From Synechococcus sp. BO 8801 (GTDB lineage: Bacteria; Cyanobacteriota; Cyanobacteriia; PCC-6307; Cyanobiaceae): a stretch of 64,000 nt of DNA. Made by a program: the position numbers and the translations under genes. Shown here piece after piece: positions 9,194 through 18,794 of this stretch. Every line of letters begins with the position of its first letter. The first letter of the stretch is position 1. The notes under the pieces were generated by a model. It was given only the letters and a program-made list of their open reading frames with translations. It was not told the DNA's origin and did not search any database. The stretch lies in assembly GCF_002252675.1 (NCBI RefSeq), contig NZ_NQKY01000002.1, positions 1 to 64,000 on the forward strand, read 5' to 3'.

Positions 9194-9940
9194 CTAGGGG
9201 ACGACAGGGGCTGGGGCGTCATCGACCACCCGGTCGATGAGTCCGTATTCAACCGCCTCTGCTGGGGAAAGGAAGTAGTCCCTGTCCGTATCTTCAGCGA
9301 TCTTGTCCAGCGGCTGGCCGGTGTGCTCGGCCATCAGTCCGTTGAGGGTGTCCTTCAGGAAGAGGATCTCCCGGGCCTGGATCTCGATGTCCACCGCCTG
9401 GCCCTGGGCGCCCCCGAGGGGCTGGTGGATCATGATCCGGGCATTGGGGAGGGCCATCCGCTTGCCGGGTGCCCCACCGGTGAGCAGGAAGGCCCCCATG
9501 CTGGCGGCCAGCCCGTAGCAGATGGTGACCACGTCCGGCGCCACCTGCTGCATGGTGTCGTAGATGGCCAGGCCGGAGGTCACCGAGCCGCCCGGGGAGT
9601 TGATGTAGATCTGGATGTCCTTCTCGGGATCCTCGGCTTCCAGGAACAGCAGCTGGGCCACCAGGGAATCGGCCACCTGGTCGTCGATGCCCGTGCCGAG
9701 GAAGATGATCCGCTCCCGCAGCAGCCGGGAATAGATGTCGAAGGCCCGGTCGCCGCGGCCGGACTGCTCCACCACCGTGGGCAGCACCCCAGGGGCGGCG
9801 GTGGGGCCCGGAGCGACCATCCCGTTCCAGGGCATCGGCCCCTGCCACCGGTTGGTCACCGGATGGGGGAGGGTCCCCGACGGGCCCGCCAGGGCGGCGG
9901 GCAGCCAGTCGGGGATCAGGGGCGGTCGGGCGTCGATCAC
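9194..9940 (-). CDS. clpP: ATP-dependent Clp protease proteolytic subunit ClpP
   Basis: This is the serine peptidase that forms the barrel partnered by ClpX. The catalytic triad can be read as Ser147 (YGLAASMGA), His172 ([10 protein letters not shown]) and Asp221 (TDRDYF), and the handle and axial-loop motifs [16 protein letters not shown] are intact. The GTG at 9940 gives an N-terminal extension of about 50 residues beginning MIDA; as I recall, other picocyanobacterial ClpP proteins in this operon begin similarly. ATG codons at 9835 and 9820 would give a shorter protein. It is downstream of tig and upstream of clpX on the minus strand. Confidence 0.96.
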   Translation of the reverse strand: MIDARPPLIPDWLPAALAGPSGTLPHPVTNRWQGPMPWNGMVAPGPTAAPGVLPTVVEQSGRGDRAFDIYSRLLRERIIFLGTGIDDQVADSLVAQLLFLEAEDPEKDIQIYINSPGGSVTSGLAIYDTMQQVAPDVVTICYGLAASMGAFLLTGGAPGKRMALPNARIMIHQPLGGAQGQAVDIEIQAREILFLKDTLNGLMAEHTGQPLDKIAEDTDRDYFLSPAEAVEYGLIDRVVDDAPAPVVP

Positions 9941-9976
9941 GCGGTTTCGCTGGCGGACGGGGGGAGTGGCCTCAAT

Positions 9977-11431
9977 CTATGGCTGGGCGTCGTCCTCCCG
10001 GGCCTTGGCGCCGGCGGCTCCCTTCTTGGCCTTGGCGGCCTTGGCCGGCTTCGGCGGCTCTTCGCTGCTGGTCGGCGCCGCTTCGGTCTCCTCCGCGGCC
10101 GGGGCCTTGTCGGTGATCGTGCTGTTGGCCTCGAGCCACTCCAGCAGCTTCTCCTTCAGCAGGTCCTCGGCCACCGCCAGGCGCAGCCGCTCCGGGTCGA
10201 TCGCGGCACTGTCGCTGAGGCCCTTGCGGATCTCGGCCAGCCTGGCCTCGAGGTCGGCGGCGGGCACCTCGATCGTCTCGGCCGCGGCCAGGGCCTTGAG
10301 CGCCAGGCTGCGCCGCAGCCGCTGCTCGGCCTCGGGCCGGGAGGTGTCCATGAGGCTGCGCACCAGATCGGGGGTGAACAGCTTCTTGACGTCCATGCCC
10401 TGCTGGGAGATCTGCCCGGCGGTCTGCTCGATCAGGTTGCGCACCTCCTGCTGGATCAGGGTCTCGGGCAGCTCCACCTCCAGCTCCTCCACCAGGACCG
10501 CCAGCAGGGCCTCGTGGCGGTTGGCGCGATGGCGGCGCTCGGCGTCGTCACGCAGGCGCGTCTCCAGGTCGGCGCGGAGTTCGGCCAGGGTCGGCTTGTC
10601 GCTGGCCTGCTGGGCGAAGGCGTCGTCAAGGGCGGGCAGCTCCCGGGTCTTCAGTTCCAGCAGGGTGATGGCGAACAGGGCCTCCCGGCCCGCCGCCTGC
10701 TCCTGGGGGTAGCTGTCGGGGAAGCGGCAGGAGACGTCGCGGCTGTCCCCGACGGCCATGCCGATGATGCCGGCCACGAAGCCTGGGATCATGCGGCCCT
10801 CCTCCAGCTCCACTTCCATCCCGTCGCTGCTGCCGCCTTCGATGGCTTCGCCGGTATCGACAAAGGTGCCGCGGAAGGCGATCTGGGCCACGTCACCCTC
10901 GGCGGCGGGCCGGTCCTCCACCGGCACCAGGGTGGCCAGCTGGCGGCGCGACTGCTCGATCAGTTCGTCCACCCGGGCCGGGTCGAAGGGCACGGGCTCC
11001 GCCTCGGCCTTGAAGCCCTTGGTGCTGCGCAGGGTGGGGGTGGGCTCCACGTCCATCTCCAGGGTGATGGTGAGCTCCTCCCCGGGCGTGAAGCGCTCCA
11101 GAACGCGCTCGAAGGCTTCGCTGAGTTCGGGCCGGCCGATGGCCTCGATGGCCTCCTGCTGCATCGCCTCCCGCACGACCGCATCGACCAGGTCCTCGAG
11201 GGCGGTGGCGCGGATCCGCAGCGGTCCGATCTGCTGCAGCAGCACCGGCCGGGGCACCCGTCCCTTGCGGAAGCCGGGCAGCTTGACGCTGCGGCTCAGC
11301 TTCTCGAGGGCGGTCTCGTAGCTCTTCTGGCTGCGCCCCGCAGGCACGGCGACCTCCACCGCCAGACGGCTTCCGGGGCGCGGGGAGGTGGTCACCCGGA
11401 GGTTGGCTTCGGTGCTGGCGGCAGGACTCAT
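9977..11431 (-). CDS. tig: Trigger factor (ribosome-associated prolyl isomerase/chaperone)
   Basis: Trigger factor meets nascent chains at the ribosome exit tunnel. The ribosome-binding signature [12 protein letters not shown] is present near residue 50, the FKBP-type PPIase domain is in the middle ([15 protein letters not shown] and [12 protein letters not shown]), and a long helical C-terminal domain follows. The last 45 or so residues are rich in Ala, Lys and Glu. The ATG at 11431 gives the start [16 protein letters not shown]; the frame is open further upstream but has no better start. It heads the tig-clpP-clpX-glycosyltransferase-LRAT-dnaX run and is divergent from asd across a 264-base gap. 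Confidence 0.97.
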   Translation of the reverse strand: MSPAASTEANLRVTTSPRPGSRLAVEVAVPAGRSQKSYETALEKLSRSVKLPGFRKGRVPRPVLLQQIGPLRIRATALEDLVDAVVREAMQQEAIEAIGRPELSEAFERVLERFTPGEELTITLEMDVEPTPTLRSTKGFKAEAEPVPFDPARVDELIEQSRRQLATLVPVEDRPAAEGDVAQIAFRGTFVDTGEAIEGGSSDGMEVELEEGRMIPGFVAGIIGMAVGDSRDVSCRFPDSYPQEQAAGREALFAITLLELKTRELPALDDAFAQQASDKPTLAELRADLETRLRDDAERRHRANRHEALLAVLVEELEVELPETLIQQEVRNLIEQTAGQISQQGMDVKKLFTPDLVRSLMDTSRPEAEQRLRRSLALKALAAAETIEVPAADLEARLAEIRKGLSDSAAIDPERLRLAVAEDLLKEKLLEWLEANSTITDKAPAAEETEAAPTSSEEPPKPAKAAKAKKGAAGAKAREDDAQP

Positions 11432-11547
11432 GAAACGGGGCTCGCTTCGGGCAGCCCCCCATCCTAGAAACTGGCCGTTCCGGGCCTCCGCCACGTATTG
11501 TGCGATCGACGCATCGGCGCGCCCATATCTCCAACTGAAGAGTTCGA

Positions 11548-11565
11548 TCCGGCCATCAGGCCGGA
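11548..11565. repeat. Perfect stem-loop in the tig/asd divergent region
   Basis: The sequence TCCGGCC-ATCA-GGCCGGA is a perfect 7-base stem with a 4-base loop, about 130 bases before the proposed asd start and 117 bases upstream of tig. It could be a leader hairpin of the asd transcript or a regulator site. No T-run follows it. The remaining 264-base gap contains no other clear structure and no convincing promoter by eye. Confidence 0.35.
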
Positions 11566-11695
11566 GGCCTTGTCTCAGGTTCCCGTCCCCGGGCCCTCCC
11601 GCCCCATCCGTTTCCCGATCCCCTCCCAGGGTTTCCTTCCGGGCCCCGTCTCCAGTCAGCAGGCCCTCTCCCGCCACCCGTCCCGTTTCCCCCCG

Positions 11696-12778
11696 TTGAC
11701 CGTCTCAGCGACCCTCCCCTCCCCTCCGCGCCACCTGCCCTCGAGGCCGTTGCGCATCGCCATCCTTGGCGCCACCGGAGCCGTGGGCCAGGAGCTTCTG
11801 GTCCTGCTGCAGGAGCGTGGTTTTCCGGTGGCGGAGCTGCTGCCGCTGGCCTCGCCGCGCTCGGCGGGCCAGGACCTGGACTGGCGGGGCGAGCGCCTGC
11901 GGGTGCAGCCGGTCGGTGCCGACGCCTTCGAGGGCATCGACCTGGTGCTGGCCTCCGCTGGCGGTTCGGTGTCCCGGCAGTGGGCGCCGGTGGCCGTGGC
12001 CGCCGGCGCGGTGGTGATCGACAACTCCAGTGCCTTCCGGATGGATCCGGCCGTGCCCCTGGTGGTGCCCGAGGTGAATCCCCAGGCCGCCTTCGCCCAC
12101 GGCGGGATCATCGCCAATCCCAACTGCACCACCATCCTGCTGACCCTGGCCCTGGCCCCCCTGGCGGCCCGGCGGCCGATCCGCCGGGTGGTGGTCAGCA
12201 CCTACCAGTCGGCCAGCGGTGCCGGCGCCCGGGCCATGGAGGAACTGCGCGACCTGAGCCGCACCGTGCTGGCGGGGGGCGAGCCGGTGAGCACGGTGCT
12301 GCCCCATTCGCTGGCCTTCAACCTCTTCCTGCACAACTCGCCCCTGCGGCCCAGCGGCTACTGCGAGGAGGAGCTCAAGATGCTCCACGAGACCCGCAAG
12401 ATCATGGGTCTCCCCGATCTGCGCCTGACGGCCACCTGCGTGCGGGTGCCGGTCCTGCGGGCCCATTCCGAGGCCGTCAACATCGAGTTTGAGGAGCCCT
12501 TCCCCGTGGCGGAGGCCCGTGAGCTGCTGGCGGTCGCCCCCGGGGTCGAGCTGATCGAGAACTTCGAGACCAACCGCTTCCCCATGCCCACCGATGTCAC
12601 CGGCCGCGATCCGGTGGCCGTGGGCCGCATCCGCCAGGACCTCAGCGATCCCTGTGCCCTGGAGTTGTGGCTCTGCGGTGACCAGATCCGCAAGGGAGCC
12701 GCCCTCAATGCCATCCAGATCGCCGAACTGCTGCGGGACCCCGCCGCGGCCGATGCCGCCGCCGGAGGTGGCGCTTGA
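11696..12778 (+). CDS. asd: Aspartate-semialdehyde dehydrogenase
   Basis: The enzyme reduces aspartyl-phosphate to aspartate semialdehyde with NADPH, the second step toward lysine, threonine and methionine. The Rossmann motif [17 protein letters not shown] is at the N-terminus and the active-site cysteine lies in [31 protein letters not shown] and the C-terminal [17 protein letters not shown] are also typical. No in-frame ATG exists near the N-terminus. TTG at 11696 is chosen because it gives a short leader before the conserved [10 protein letters not shown] at 11750 is the alternative. The stop overlaps the dapA start (TTGA), and with lysC near 26 kb these genes form the pathway entry. Confidence 0.95.
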   Translation: MTVSATLPSPPRHLPSRPLRIAILGATGAVGQELLVLLQERGFPVAELLPLASPRSAGQDLDWRGERLRVQPVGADAFEGIDLVLASAGGSVSRQWAPVAVAAGAVVIDNSSAFRMDPAVPLVVPEVNPQAAFAHGGIIANPNCTTILLTLALAPLAARRPIRRVVVSTYQSASGAGARAMEELRDLSRTVLAGGEPVSTVLPHSLAFNLFLHNSPLRPSGYCEEELKMLHETRKIMGLPDLRLTATCVRVPVLRAHSEAVNIEFEEPFPVAEARELLAVAPGVELIENFETNRFPMPTDVTGRDPVAVGRIRQDLSDPCALELWLCGDQIRKGAALNAIQIAELLRDPAAADAAAGGGA

Positions 12779-13704
12779 GCACGGCCACCCTGCAGGCGCC
12801 CAGCACGGCTCCCTCCCCCGAGGCCCCCTTCGGGCGGGTGCTCACCGCCATGGTGACCCCCTTCCAGCCGGACGGGGCCGTCGATCTGGAGCTGGCGGCC
12901 CGGCTGGCGGACCATCTGGTCCGCCACGGCTCCGATGGCCTGGTGCTGTGCGGCACCACCGGCGAGTCCCCCACCCTCACCTGGCAGGAGCAGCATGAGC
13001 TCTTCGCCGCCGTGAAGGGGGCGGTGGGGAGTCGCGCCACCCTGCTGGCCGGCAGCGGCAGCAACTGCACCGCGGAGGCGGTGGAAGCCACCGGCGAGGC
13101 TGCCGCCCTGGGCGCCGACGGCGCCCTGGTGGTGGTGCCCTACTACAACAAGCCCCCCCAGGAGGGACTGGAAGCCCATTTCCGCGCCGTGGCCCAGGCC
13201 GCCCCGGAGCTGCCCCTGATGCTTTACAACATCCCCGGCCGCACCGGCTGCAGCCTGGCCCCGGACACCACGGCCCGCCTGCTCGACGAGGCCAACGTGG
13301 TGGGCTTCAAGGCCGCCAGCGGCACCACCGAGGAGGTCAGCCGGCTGCGGGAGCTCTGCGGCGATCGCCTGGCGATCTACAGCGGCGACGACGCCCTCAC
13401 CCTGCCGATGCTGGCGGTGGGTGCGGTGGGCGTGGTCAGCGTGGCCAGCCACCTGGTGGGTCCCCGGATCCGGGCCATGGTCCAGGCCTTCCTGAGCGGC
13501 GACGTCGCCGCCGCCCTTGACGAGCACCAGCAGCTGCTGCCCCTGTGCAGGGCGCTCTTCTGCACCACCAACCCCATCCCCGTCAAAGCCGCCCTGGAGA
13601 TCTGCGGCTGGCCGGTGGGTGCCCCCCGACTTCCCCTGCTTTCCGCCGATACCGCCGTGCGACAGCGCCTTTCCTCGATCCTGGCTGCCCTGCGTCCCAC
13701 CTGA
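12775..13704 (+). CDS. dapA: 4-hydroxy-tetrahydrodipicolinate synthase
   Basis: DapA condenses pyruvate with aspartate semialdehyde, the committed step to diaminopimelate and lysine. The TIM-barrel motifs are in order: [11 protein letters not shown], the GTTGESPTL phosphate/pyruvate site, the catalytic Tyr in [11 protein letters not shown], the Schiff-base Lys in [13 protein letters not shown] and the [11 protein letters not shown] loop. The start is a TTG overlapping the asd stop by four bases (TTGA), so translation is probably coupled; no ATG is available at a suitable place. It shares a transcript with asd and probably with the ribonuclease J gene 72 bases downstream. Confidence 0.97.
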   Translation: MSTATLQAPSTAPSPEAPFGRVLTAMVTPFQPDGAVDLELAARLADHLVRHGSDGLVLCGTTGESPTLTWQEQHELFAAVKGAVGSRATLLAGSGSNCTAEAVEATGEAAALGADGALVVVPYYNKPPQEGLEAHFRAVAQAAPELPLMLYNIPGRTGCSLAPDTTARLLDEANVVGFKAASGTTEEVSRLRELCGDRLAIYSGDDALTLPMLAVGAVGVVSVASHLVGPRIRAMVQAFLSGDVAAALDEHQQLLPLCRALFCTTNPIPVKAALEICGWPVGAPRLPLLSADTAVRQRLSSILAALRPT

Positions 13705-13776
13705 CGCCAAGGCTGATGTCCAGAGTCATCTCCGCTTCCCGTTCCTTTCCATCGCCACCCCCGAGTCCCTAACTAC

Positions 13777-15654
13777 ATGTCCAGTCAGAACGTCAATCCC
13801 ATCGTCCGCTCCGGCAACGGCGCCAAAGCCAAGCACCAGGGCCTGCGCGTCATCCCCCTGGGCGGCCTGCACGAGATCGGCAAGAACACCTGCGTCTTCG
13901 AATACGGCGATGAGCTGATGCTCGTTGATGCCGGTCTCGCCTTCCCCAGCGATGGCATGCATGGCGTCAACGTGGTGATGCCCGACACCAGCTACCTGCG
14001 CGAGAACCAGAGGCGCATCCGCGGTATGGTGGTCACCCACGGCCACGAAGATCACATCGGCGGCATCCCGCACCACCTCAAGAACTTCAACATCCCCATC
14101 ATCTACGGCCCCCGGCTGGCCATGTCGATGCTGCAGGGGAAGATGGAGGAGGCGGGCGTCACCGACCGCACCACCATCCAGACGGTGGGCCCACGGGATG
14201 TGGTGCATGTGGGCCAGCACTTCAAGGTGGAGTTCATCCGCAACACCCACTCGATGGCCGACAGCTTCACGCTGGCCATCACCACCCCCGCCGGCGTCGT
14301 CATCTTCACCGGTGACTTCAAGTTCGACCATACCCCCGTCGATGGCGAGGCCTTCGACCTGCAGCGCCTGGCCCATTACGGCGAGCAGGGGGTGCTGTGC
14401 CTGTTCAGCGATTCCACCAACGCCGAGATCCCCGGTTTCACGCCGCCGGAGCGGGCCGTGTTCCCGAACCTGGATCGCCACATCAGCCAGGCCGAAGGCC
14501 GGGTGATCATCACCACCTTCGCCAGCTCGATTCATCGTGTGTCGATGATCCTGGAACTGGCGATGAAGAACGGCCGCAAGGTGGGGCTGCTGGGCCGCTC
14601 GATGCTCAACGTGATCGCCAAGGCCCGGGAGCTCGGCTACATGCGCGCCCCCGATGATCTGTTCGTTCCCATCAAGCAGATCCGTGACCTGCCCGACCGC
14701 GAAACCCTGCTGCTGATGACCGGCAGCCAGGGCGAACCGCTGGCGGCCCTCAGCCGCATCTCCCGCGGTGAGCATCCCCAGGTGCAGGTGAAGTCCAGCG
14801 ACACGATCATCTTCTCGGCCAGCCCGATCCCCGGTAACACCATCTCGGTGGTGAACACCATCGACCGACTGATGATGATGGGGGCCAAGGTTGTCTACGG
14901 CAAGGGCGAGGGCATCCACGTCTCCGGCCACGGCTGCCAGGAGGACCACAAGCTGATGCTGGCGCTGGCCAAGCCGAAGTTCTTCGTGCCCGTGCATGGC
15001 GAGCACCGCATGCTCGTCTGCCATTCCAAGACGGCCCAGTCGATGGGGATCCCGGCCGATCACATCCTGATCATCGACAACGGCGACGTGGTCGAGCTCA
15101 CCCCTGACTCCATCAACAAGGGTGAGCCGGTGAAGGCCGGCATCGAGCTGCTCGACGCCTCCCGCAACGGCATCGTCGATGCCCGGGTGCTCAAGGAGCG
15201 CCAGCAGCTGGCCGAGGACGGCGTCATCACCCTGCTGGCGGTGATCACCACCGACGGTGTGATGGCGGCGCCGCCGCGGGTGAACCTGCGCGGTGTGGTC
15301 ACGGCCGCCGATGCCCGCAAGCTCTCGGTCTGGGCCGAGCGGGAGATCACCTGGGTGCTGGAGAACCGCTGGAACCAGCTGGCCCGCAACACCGGTGGCA
15401 AGGCCCCCGATGTCGACTGGGTGGGCGTGCAGCGGGAAGTGGAGGTGGGCCTGCAGCGCCGCCTGCGCCGCGAGCTGCAGGTGGACCCGCTGATCATCTG
15501 CCTGGTGCAGCCCGCCCCCGCCGGCACCCCGGCCTACAAGGGTCGGGCCGATGCCGAGCCAGACACCCGGCCGGCGCCCCGCGGCGGCCGCCACGGCCAC
15601 GGCCACCGTCGCAGCGCCGGCCCCCGTGGCGGCGGCCAGCAAGGCCCCCGTTGA
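13777..15654 (+). CDS. rnj: Ribonuclease J
   Basis: This is a beta-CASP metallo-beta-lactamase RNase with endo- and 5'-exonuclease activity in RNA processing and decay. The metal motif HGHEDHIGGIPHH is near residue 86, the second ligand in NTHSMADSF, FTGDFKFDHTPVDG follows, and the beta-CASP part includes TGSQGEPLAALSRI and VHVSGHG-type residues. The RNA-binding C-domain ends with WVGVQREVEVGLQRRLRRELQVDPLI. As read, the protein ends in a Gly/Arg/His-rich tail at 15654. The +1 frame stays open to 15712 and would end APVEEPEPTGRVRRRRSAAAAG, which looks more like a real tail, so a frameshift between about 15540 and 15650 is suspected. Confidence 0.95.
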   Translation: MSSQNVNPIVRSGNGAKAKHQGLRVIPLGGLHEIGKNTCVFEYGDELMLVDAGLAFPSDGMHGVNVVMPDTSYLRENQRRIRGMVVTHGHEDHIGGIPHHLKNFNIPIIYGPRLAMSMLQGKMEEAGVTDRTTIQTVGPRDVVHVGQHFKVEFIRNTHSMADSFTLAITTPAGVVIFTGDFKFDHTPVDGEAFDLQRLAHYGEQGVLCLFSDSTNAEIPGFTPPERAVFPNLDRHISQAEGRVIITTFASSIHRVSMILELAMKNGRKVGLLGRSMLNVIAKARELGYMRAPDDLFVPIKQIRDLPDRETLLLMTGSQGEPLAALSRISRGEHPQVQVKSSDTIIFSASPIPGNTISVVNTIDRLMMMGAKVVYGKGEGIHVSGHGCQEDHKLMLALAKPKFFVPVHGEHRMLVCHSKTAQSMGIPADHILIIDNGDVVELTPDSINKGEPVKAGIELLDASRNGIVDARVLKERQQLAEDGVITLLAVITTDGVMAAPPRVNLRGVVTAADARKLSVWAEREITWVLENRWNQLARNTGGKAPDVDWVGVQREVEVGLQRRLRRELQVDPLIICLVQPAPAGTPAYKGRADAEPDTRPAPRGGRHGHGHRRSAGPRGGGQQGPR

Positions 15655-15728
15655 AGAGCCGGAACCCACCGGCCGCGTCCGTCGCCGCCGCTCGGCCGCG
15701 GCGGCGGGCTGATCGCCCGGGGGCAGGC

Positions 15729-16475
15729 TCAGCGGACCCTGACCAGCATCAGGCCGCTGAGCAGCTCCTCGTCCTCCTTGTTCATCGGCGCAGCCGTGGC
15801 TGGGCTGGACTCCTGCCAGCTCAGTTCCACGTCGTCGGCCAGGGTCGGGTCCGCCTGGTGCAGCTCGATCAGCTCGGGCTCCTCCACCACCTCCGGGATC
15901 AGCGAGGGCTCGCTCCAGGGGGCCGCCGGCGTCGCGGCCGTCGCCGCATCCGGGCCCTCCTCTGCGGGTGCCGACTCCAGATCGGCGGCCGGGGACGCGG
16001 CTGCCGCTGCCGCGGTTGCGGCCCCCGTCTTGGTCAGCCAGGGGGCCGCCGGGCCGGTGACCGCCTGAGCGGTTGCCGCCGGGGCTGTGGCCCCCTCGGC
16101 GAGGAAACCGGGGGAGGGCGCGGCGCTGCCAGCCGCCGCTGGCCCCGTGGTCGGGGCGGCGGCGGCCTCCTCGATGGCGCACTGTTTGAGACCCTGCTCG
16201 GCGATCCTGGTGAGGGCGGCCTCGCTGTTCTGCTCGGCCACGGTTCCGTAGTACCCGGCGGCGGTGGCCTTGTCCCCGTAGCCGTAGAGCTGGGTGTGGC
16301 CCAGCAGCAGCTGCAGCCGCAGCTTCAGCCCGGTGAGCTGGGGGTTGTCCGATTGCTGCAGTTCCTGCAGCAGCTCCCCCCCATCGCCCACCACCGTGCC
16401 CCACTTCTCCCTGGAGTAGGCCTGCTCGATCACCGCATAGCGCTGGGCGGCGTCGTTGGCGCTGGTCTCAGCCAT
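15729..16475 (-). CDS. Conserved cyanobacterial hypothetical protein, TPR-like N-terminus
   Basis: I do not recognise a named family. The first 110 residues look helical and resemble a tetratricopeptide-type fold (AAQRYAVIEQAYSREKWGTV, and the segment around LKLRLQLLLGHTQLYGYGDKATAAGYY). A long Ala/Pro/Thr/Glu-rich, probably disordered segment follows. The C-terminal end is better ordered (EEPELIELHQADPTLADDVELSW and DEELLSGLMLVRVR). There is no signal peptide or membrane helix. The ATG at 16475 overlaps the end of tilS by eight bases on the same strand, so the two are probably co-transcribed. It converges on the rnj tail. Confidence 0.7.
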   Translation of the reverse strand: MAETSANDAAQRYAVIEQAYSREKWGTVVGDGGELLQELQQSDNPQLTGLKLRLQLLLGHTQLYGYGDKATAAGYYGTVAEQNSEAALTRIAEQGLKQCAIEEAAAAPTTGPAAAGSAAPSPGFLAEGATAPAATAQAVTGPAAPWLTKTGAATAAAAAASPAADLESAPAEEGPDAATAATPAAPWSEPSLIPEVVEEPELIELHQADPTLADDVELSWQESSPATAAPMNKEDEELLSGLMLVRVR

Positions 16476-17499
16476 GGAGCGGGTCGGGTGGGCGGACCCA
16501 CAGTGTGCTGTGATCCCAGTGCAGTTGCCATCCTTCGGCCAGATCCAGCCGGCCCGGATTCCGCCCGCGGGCCAGCCGGTCCACCAGGGTTTCGAGGCCT
16601 CTGGCTCCCGGATCCCGCCCCAGGTGCCGCCGCAGCCAGTGGTGCAGCAGCCGTCGCTGGCTGGCCGGGGCCAGGCTGGCCAGGCGTCGGCGCGGCAACC
16701 GAGCGGTGTCCTCTCCCTGCTGCAGTCCCGCCAGGGCCAGGTCCAGCAGTTCCGTCTCGGCCGCGAACTGCGCCTCCAGGCGCTCCGCCTGGGCGCTGAT
16801 CCGCCGACTGGCCCCGGGATGGAGGGCCTCCAGCACCGGCATGACGTCGGCGCGCAGCCGGTTGCGGGCGAAGCGCAGATCCGCGTTGCTGCTGTCCGTC
16901 CAGACGGGCAGGCTCCGCTCCCGGCAGAGGCGGCCGGTGTCGCTGCGGTCGAAGATCAGCAGCGGTCGGGCCAGCTGCAGGGGGCTGGAGGCCGCTTCCA
17001 GGGGCCGGCTGGCCCCCAGGCTGGCCAGGCCCCGCAGGTGGCTGCCGCGGGCGAGGTTGAGCAGCACGGTCTCGGCCCGGTCGCTGGCGGTGTGGCCCGT
17101 CACCACATGGGTGCAGTTCCCCTGGAGGGCCGCCGCGGCCAGGCAGCCGTAGCGCCAGTCCCGGGCTGCGGCCTCGCTGCCGGGCACCGGATCGGCCCGG
17201 TCGAGCCTCAGGTCCAGTCCCTGGCTCCGGGCCCACCGGGTCAGTTCCCCGGCCTGCTGGGCCGCGTCGGGGCGCCAGCCGTGATCGCCGTGCCACAGCT
17301 GCAGCCGCCAGCCGTGCAGGGGCTGGAGGTCCAGCAGGAGGGTGGTGAGGGCCATGGAGTCCTGCCCGCCGGACACGGCCAGCAGCAGCGACCCCCCCGC
17401 CGGCAGCAGGGCGGGCTGGCGCAGCAGGTGCCGGTGCAGGCGCGCCTGGTCGCTTCCCCAGGGCCGCCGGCCCTGGCAGGGGTCGGGTGGGAGAATCAC
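16468..17499 (-). CDS. tilS: tRNA(Ile)-lysidine synthase
   Basis: TilS modifies the wobble C34 of tRNA-Ile(CAU) to lysidine so that it reads AUA. The PP-loop ATP pyrophosphatase motif LAVSGGQDSMALT is near residue 42, followed by the conserved WHGDHGWR (canonical version has HvdHglr), VVTGHTASDRAETVLLNL and the RNRLRADVMPVLEALHP stretch. The substrate-binding C-terminal domain is short, which is common in cyanobacteria. The start is a GTG at 17499; no in-frame ATG precedes the PP loop. It is divergent from the ycf23 gene with only 23 bases between starts. Confidence 0.95.
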   Translation of the reverse strand: MILPPDPCQGRRPWGSDQARLHRHLLRQPALLPAGGSLLLAVSGGQDSMALTTLLLDLQPLHGWRLQLWHGDHGWRPDAAQQAGELTRWARSQGLDLRLDRADPVPGSEAAARDWRYGCLAAAALQGNCTHVVTGHTASDRAETVLLNLARGSHLRGLASLGASRPLEAASSPLQLARPLLIFDRSDTGRLCRERSLPVWTDSSNADLRFARNRLRADVMPVLEALHPGASRRISAQAERLEAQFAAETELLDLALAGLQQGEDTARLPRRRLASLAPASQRRLLHHWLRRHLGRDPGARGLETLVDRLARGRNPGRLDLAEGWQLHWDHSTLWVRPPDPLHG

Positions 17500-17522
17500 A
17501 GCATGCGTCCTTCCGTCCGCCG

Positions 17523-18293
17523 ATGACCCGCCTTTCCAGCCTGCCCACCGCCCTGCAGCAGGCGATCCGTCAGGGGCGGGCGCTGAAGGTCATCGCCGGC
17601 CTCGACAACTTCGACGCGGCCCGGGTGCAGCGGGTGGTCCGGGCCGCCGCCGCCGGCGGCGCCGACCTGGTGGATCTGGCCTGTGACCCCACCCTCGTCC
17701 GCCTGGCCGTGGCGCTGGCACCGGGTCTGCCGGTCTGCGTCTCGGCCGTGGATCCCGCCCTGTTCCCGCCCGCCGTCGAGGCCGGTGCCGCCATGGTGGA
17801 GATCGGCAACTACGACAGCTTCTATCCCCAGGGGCGGATCTTCGGTGCCGACGAAGTGCTCGCGCTCACCCGTCGCACCCGGGCGCTGCTGCCGGAGACC
17901 GTGCTCTCGGTCACCGTGCCCCACACCCTGCCCCTCGACGAGCAGGAGCGGCTGGCGGTGGAGCTGGTGGCCGCCGGCGCCGATCTGATCCAGACGGAGG
18001 GCGGGACCAGCGCCCGTCCTCTCAGCGCCGGTGCCCTGGGCCTGATCGAGAAGGCCGCCCCGACCCTGGCGGCCGCCCATGCCATCAGCCGGGCGGTGGA
18101 TGTGCCGGTGCTGTGCGCCTCCGGGCTTTCCGCTGTCACGGTGCCGATGGCCCTGGCCGCCGGTGCCGCCGGTGTGGGCGTGGGCTCCGCCGTCAACCGC
18201 CTCGACGATGAGCTCGCCATGGTGGCGGTGGTGCGTGCCCTGCGGGAGGCCCTGCCCGTGGCGTCGATGGTTCAAAGCGAACAGCCTCAGTAA
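17523..18293 (+). CDS. DUF561 / Ycf23-family protein
   Basis: The protein is homologous to chloroplast-encoded Ycf23 and the DUF561 family, a predicted TIM-barrel fold conserved in cyanobacteria and algal plastids. The function is not established. Conserved motifs include LKVIAGLDNFDAARV, DLVDLACDP, MVEIGNYDSFYPQG, LSVTVPHTLPLDEQ, DLIQTEGGTS and the C-terminal AAGAAGVGVGSAVNRLDDE. The ATG at 17523 starts MTRLSSLPTALQQAIRQGRALK; the frame is open a few codons upstream but that overlaps the tilS start. A small membrane protein gene follows on the same strand. Confidence 0.88.
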   Translation: MTRLSSLPTALQQAIRQGRALKVIAGLDNFDAARVQRVVRAAAAGGADLVDLACDPTLVRLAVALAPGLPVCVSAVDPALFPPAVEAGAAMVEIGNYDSFYPQGRIFGADEVLALTRRTRALLPETVLSVTVPHTLPLDEQERLAVELVAAGADLIQTEGGTSARPLSAGALGLIEKAAPTLAAAHAISRAVDVPVLCASGLSAVTVPMALAAGAAGVGVGSAVNRLDDELAMVAVVRALREALPVASMVQSEQPQ

Positions 18294-18320
18294 GGTGAAA
18301 GGGTTGCGGCATCGCTCCCC

Positions 18321-18743
18321 ATGGGCTCCCTCACCTGGCTCCTTCAATGGCCGATCCGGGCCCTCATTCTGCTGCTGGTGGCGCGACTGCCCGTGGGGGT
18401 GGAGCTGGCGAGCTTTTCCGCCGCCCTGCTGTCGGCCATTGTCATCGCCCTGCTGGGCACCCTGCTGATCCTCCCCCTGAAGCTCCTGCTGGGGCCGGTC
18501 TGGTTCGTCTCCTCCCTGGGGGGCCTGATCAGCCCGGTGTCGTTCCTGTTCAACTGGCTGATCACGATCATCCTGTTCAGCCTGGCCGCCTGGCTGATCA
18601 AGGGGTTCCGGCTTCACAACGGTCTGATCAGCGCCATCCTCGGGGCCCTGGCCTACAGCGTGCTGAGCAGCGTGGTGCTGGGCTGGATGGGCCTGGATGT
18701 GCCCCTGACCCGGGCGATGGCGGCGGCCTCCGGGGTGGGCTGA
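18321..18743 (+). CDS. Small multi-pass membrane protein (phage-holin family 4-like)
   Basis: A 140-residue protein with about four hydrophobic helices (around IRALILLLVARLPVGVEL, LSAIVIALLGTLLILPLKLL, FNWLITIILFSLAAWLI and LISAILGALAYSVLSSVVL). The pattern resembles the holin-4-superfamily/YvlD-type membrane proteins common in bacterial chromosomes. The name reflects a fold family and does not imply lysis. The start at the ATG of MGSLTWLLQW is unambiguous. It sits 27 bases after ycf23 and 51 bases before uvrB, so all three may share a transcript. Confidence 0.75.
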   Translation: MGSLTWLLQWPIRALILLLVARLPVGVELASFSAALLSAIVIALLGTLLILPLKLLLGPVWFVSSLGGLISPVSFLFNWLITIILFSLAAWLIKGFRLHNGLISAILGALAYSVLSSVVLGWMGLDVPLTRAMAAASGVG

Positions 18744-18794
18744 CCGGTTTTCCCTGCCGGGCCGTTCCCCGTTCGTGACCGCCAGAATGGTCCG

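Noticed and set aside
6689-11467. A very long open frame (over 1,500 codons) on the plus strand
   Set aside because: It runs antisense to tig, clpP, clpX and a glycosyltransferase, all of which have strong family motifs. Its protein is low-complexity Gly/His/Gln/Leu, a shadow of high-GC codon use.
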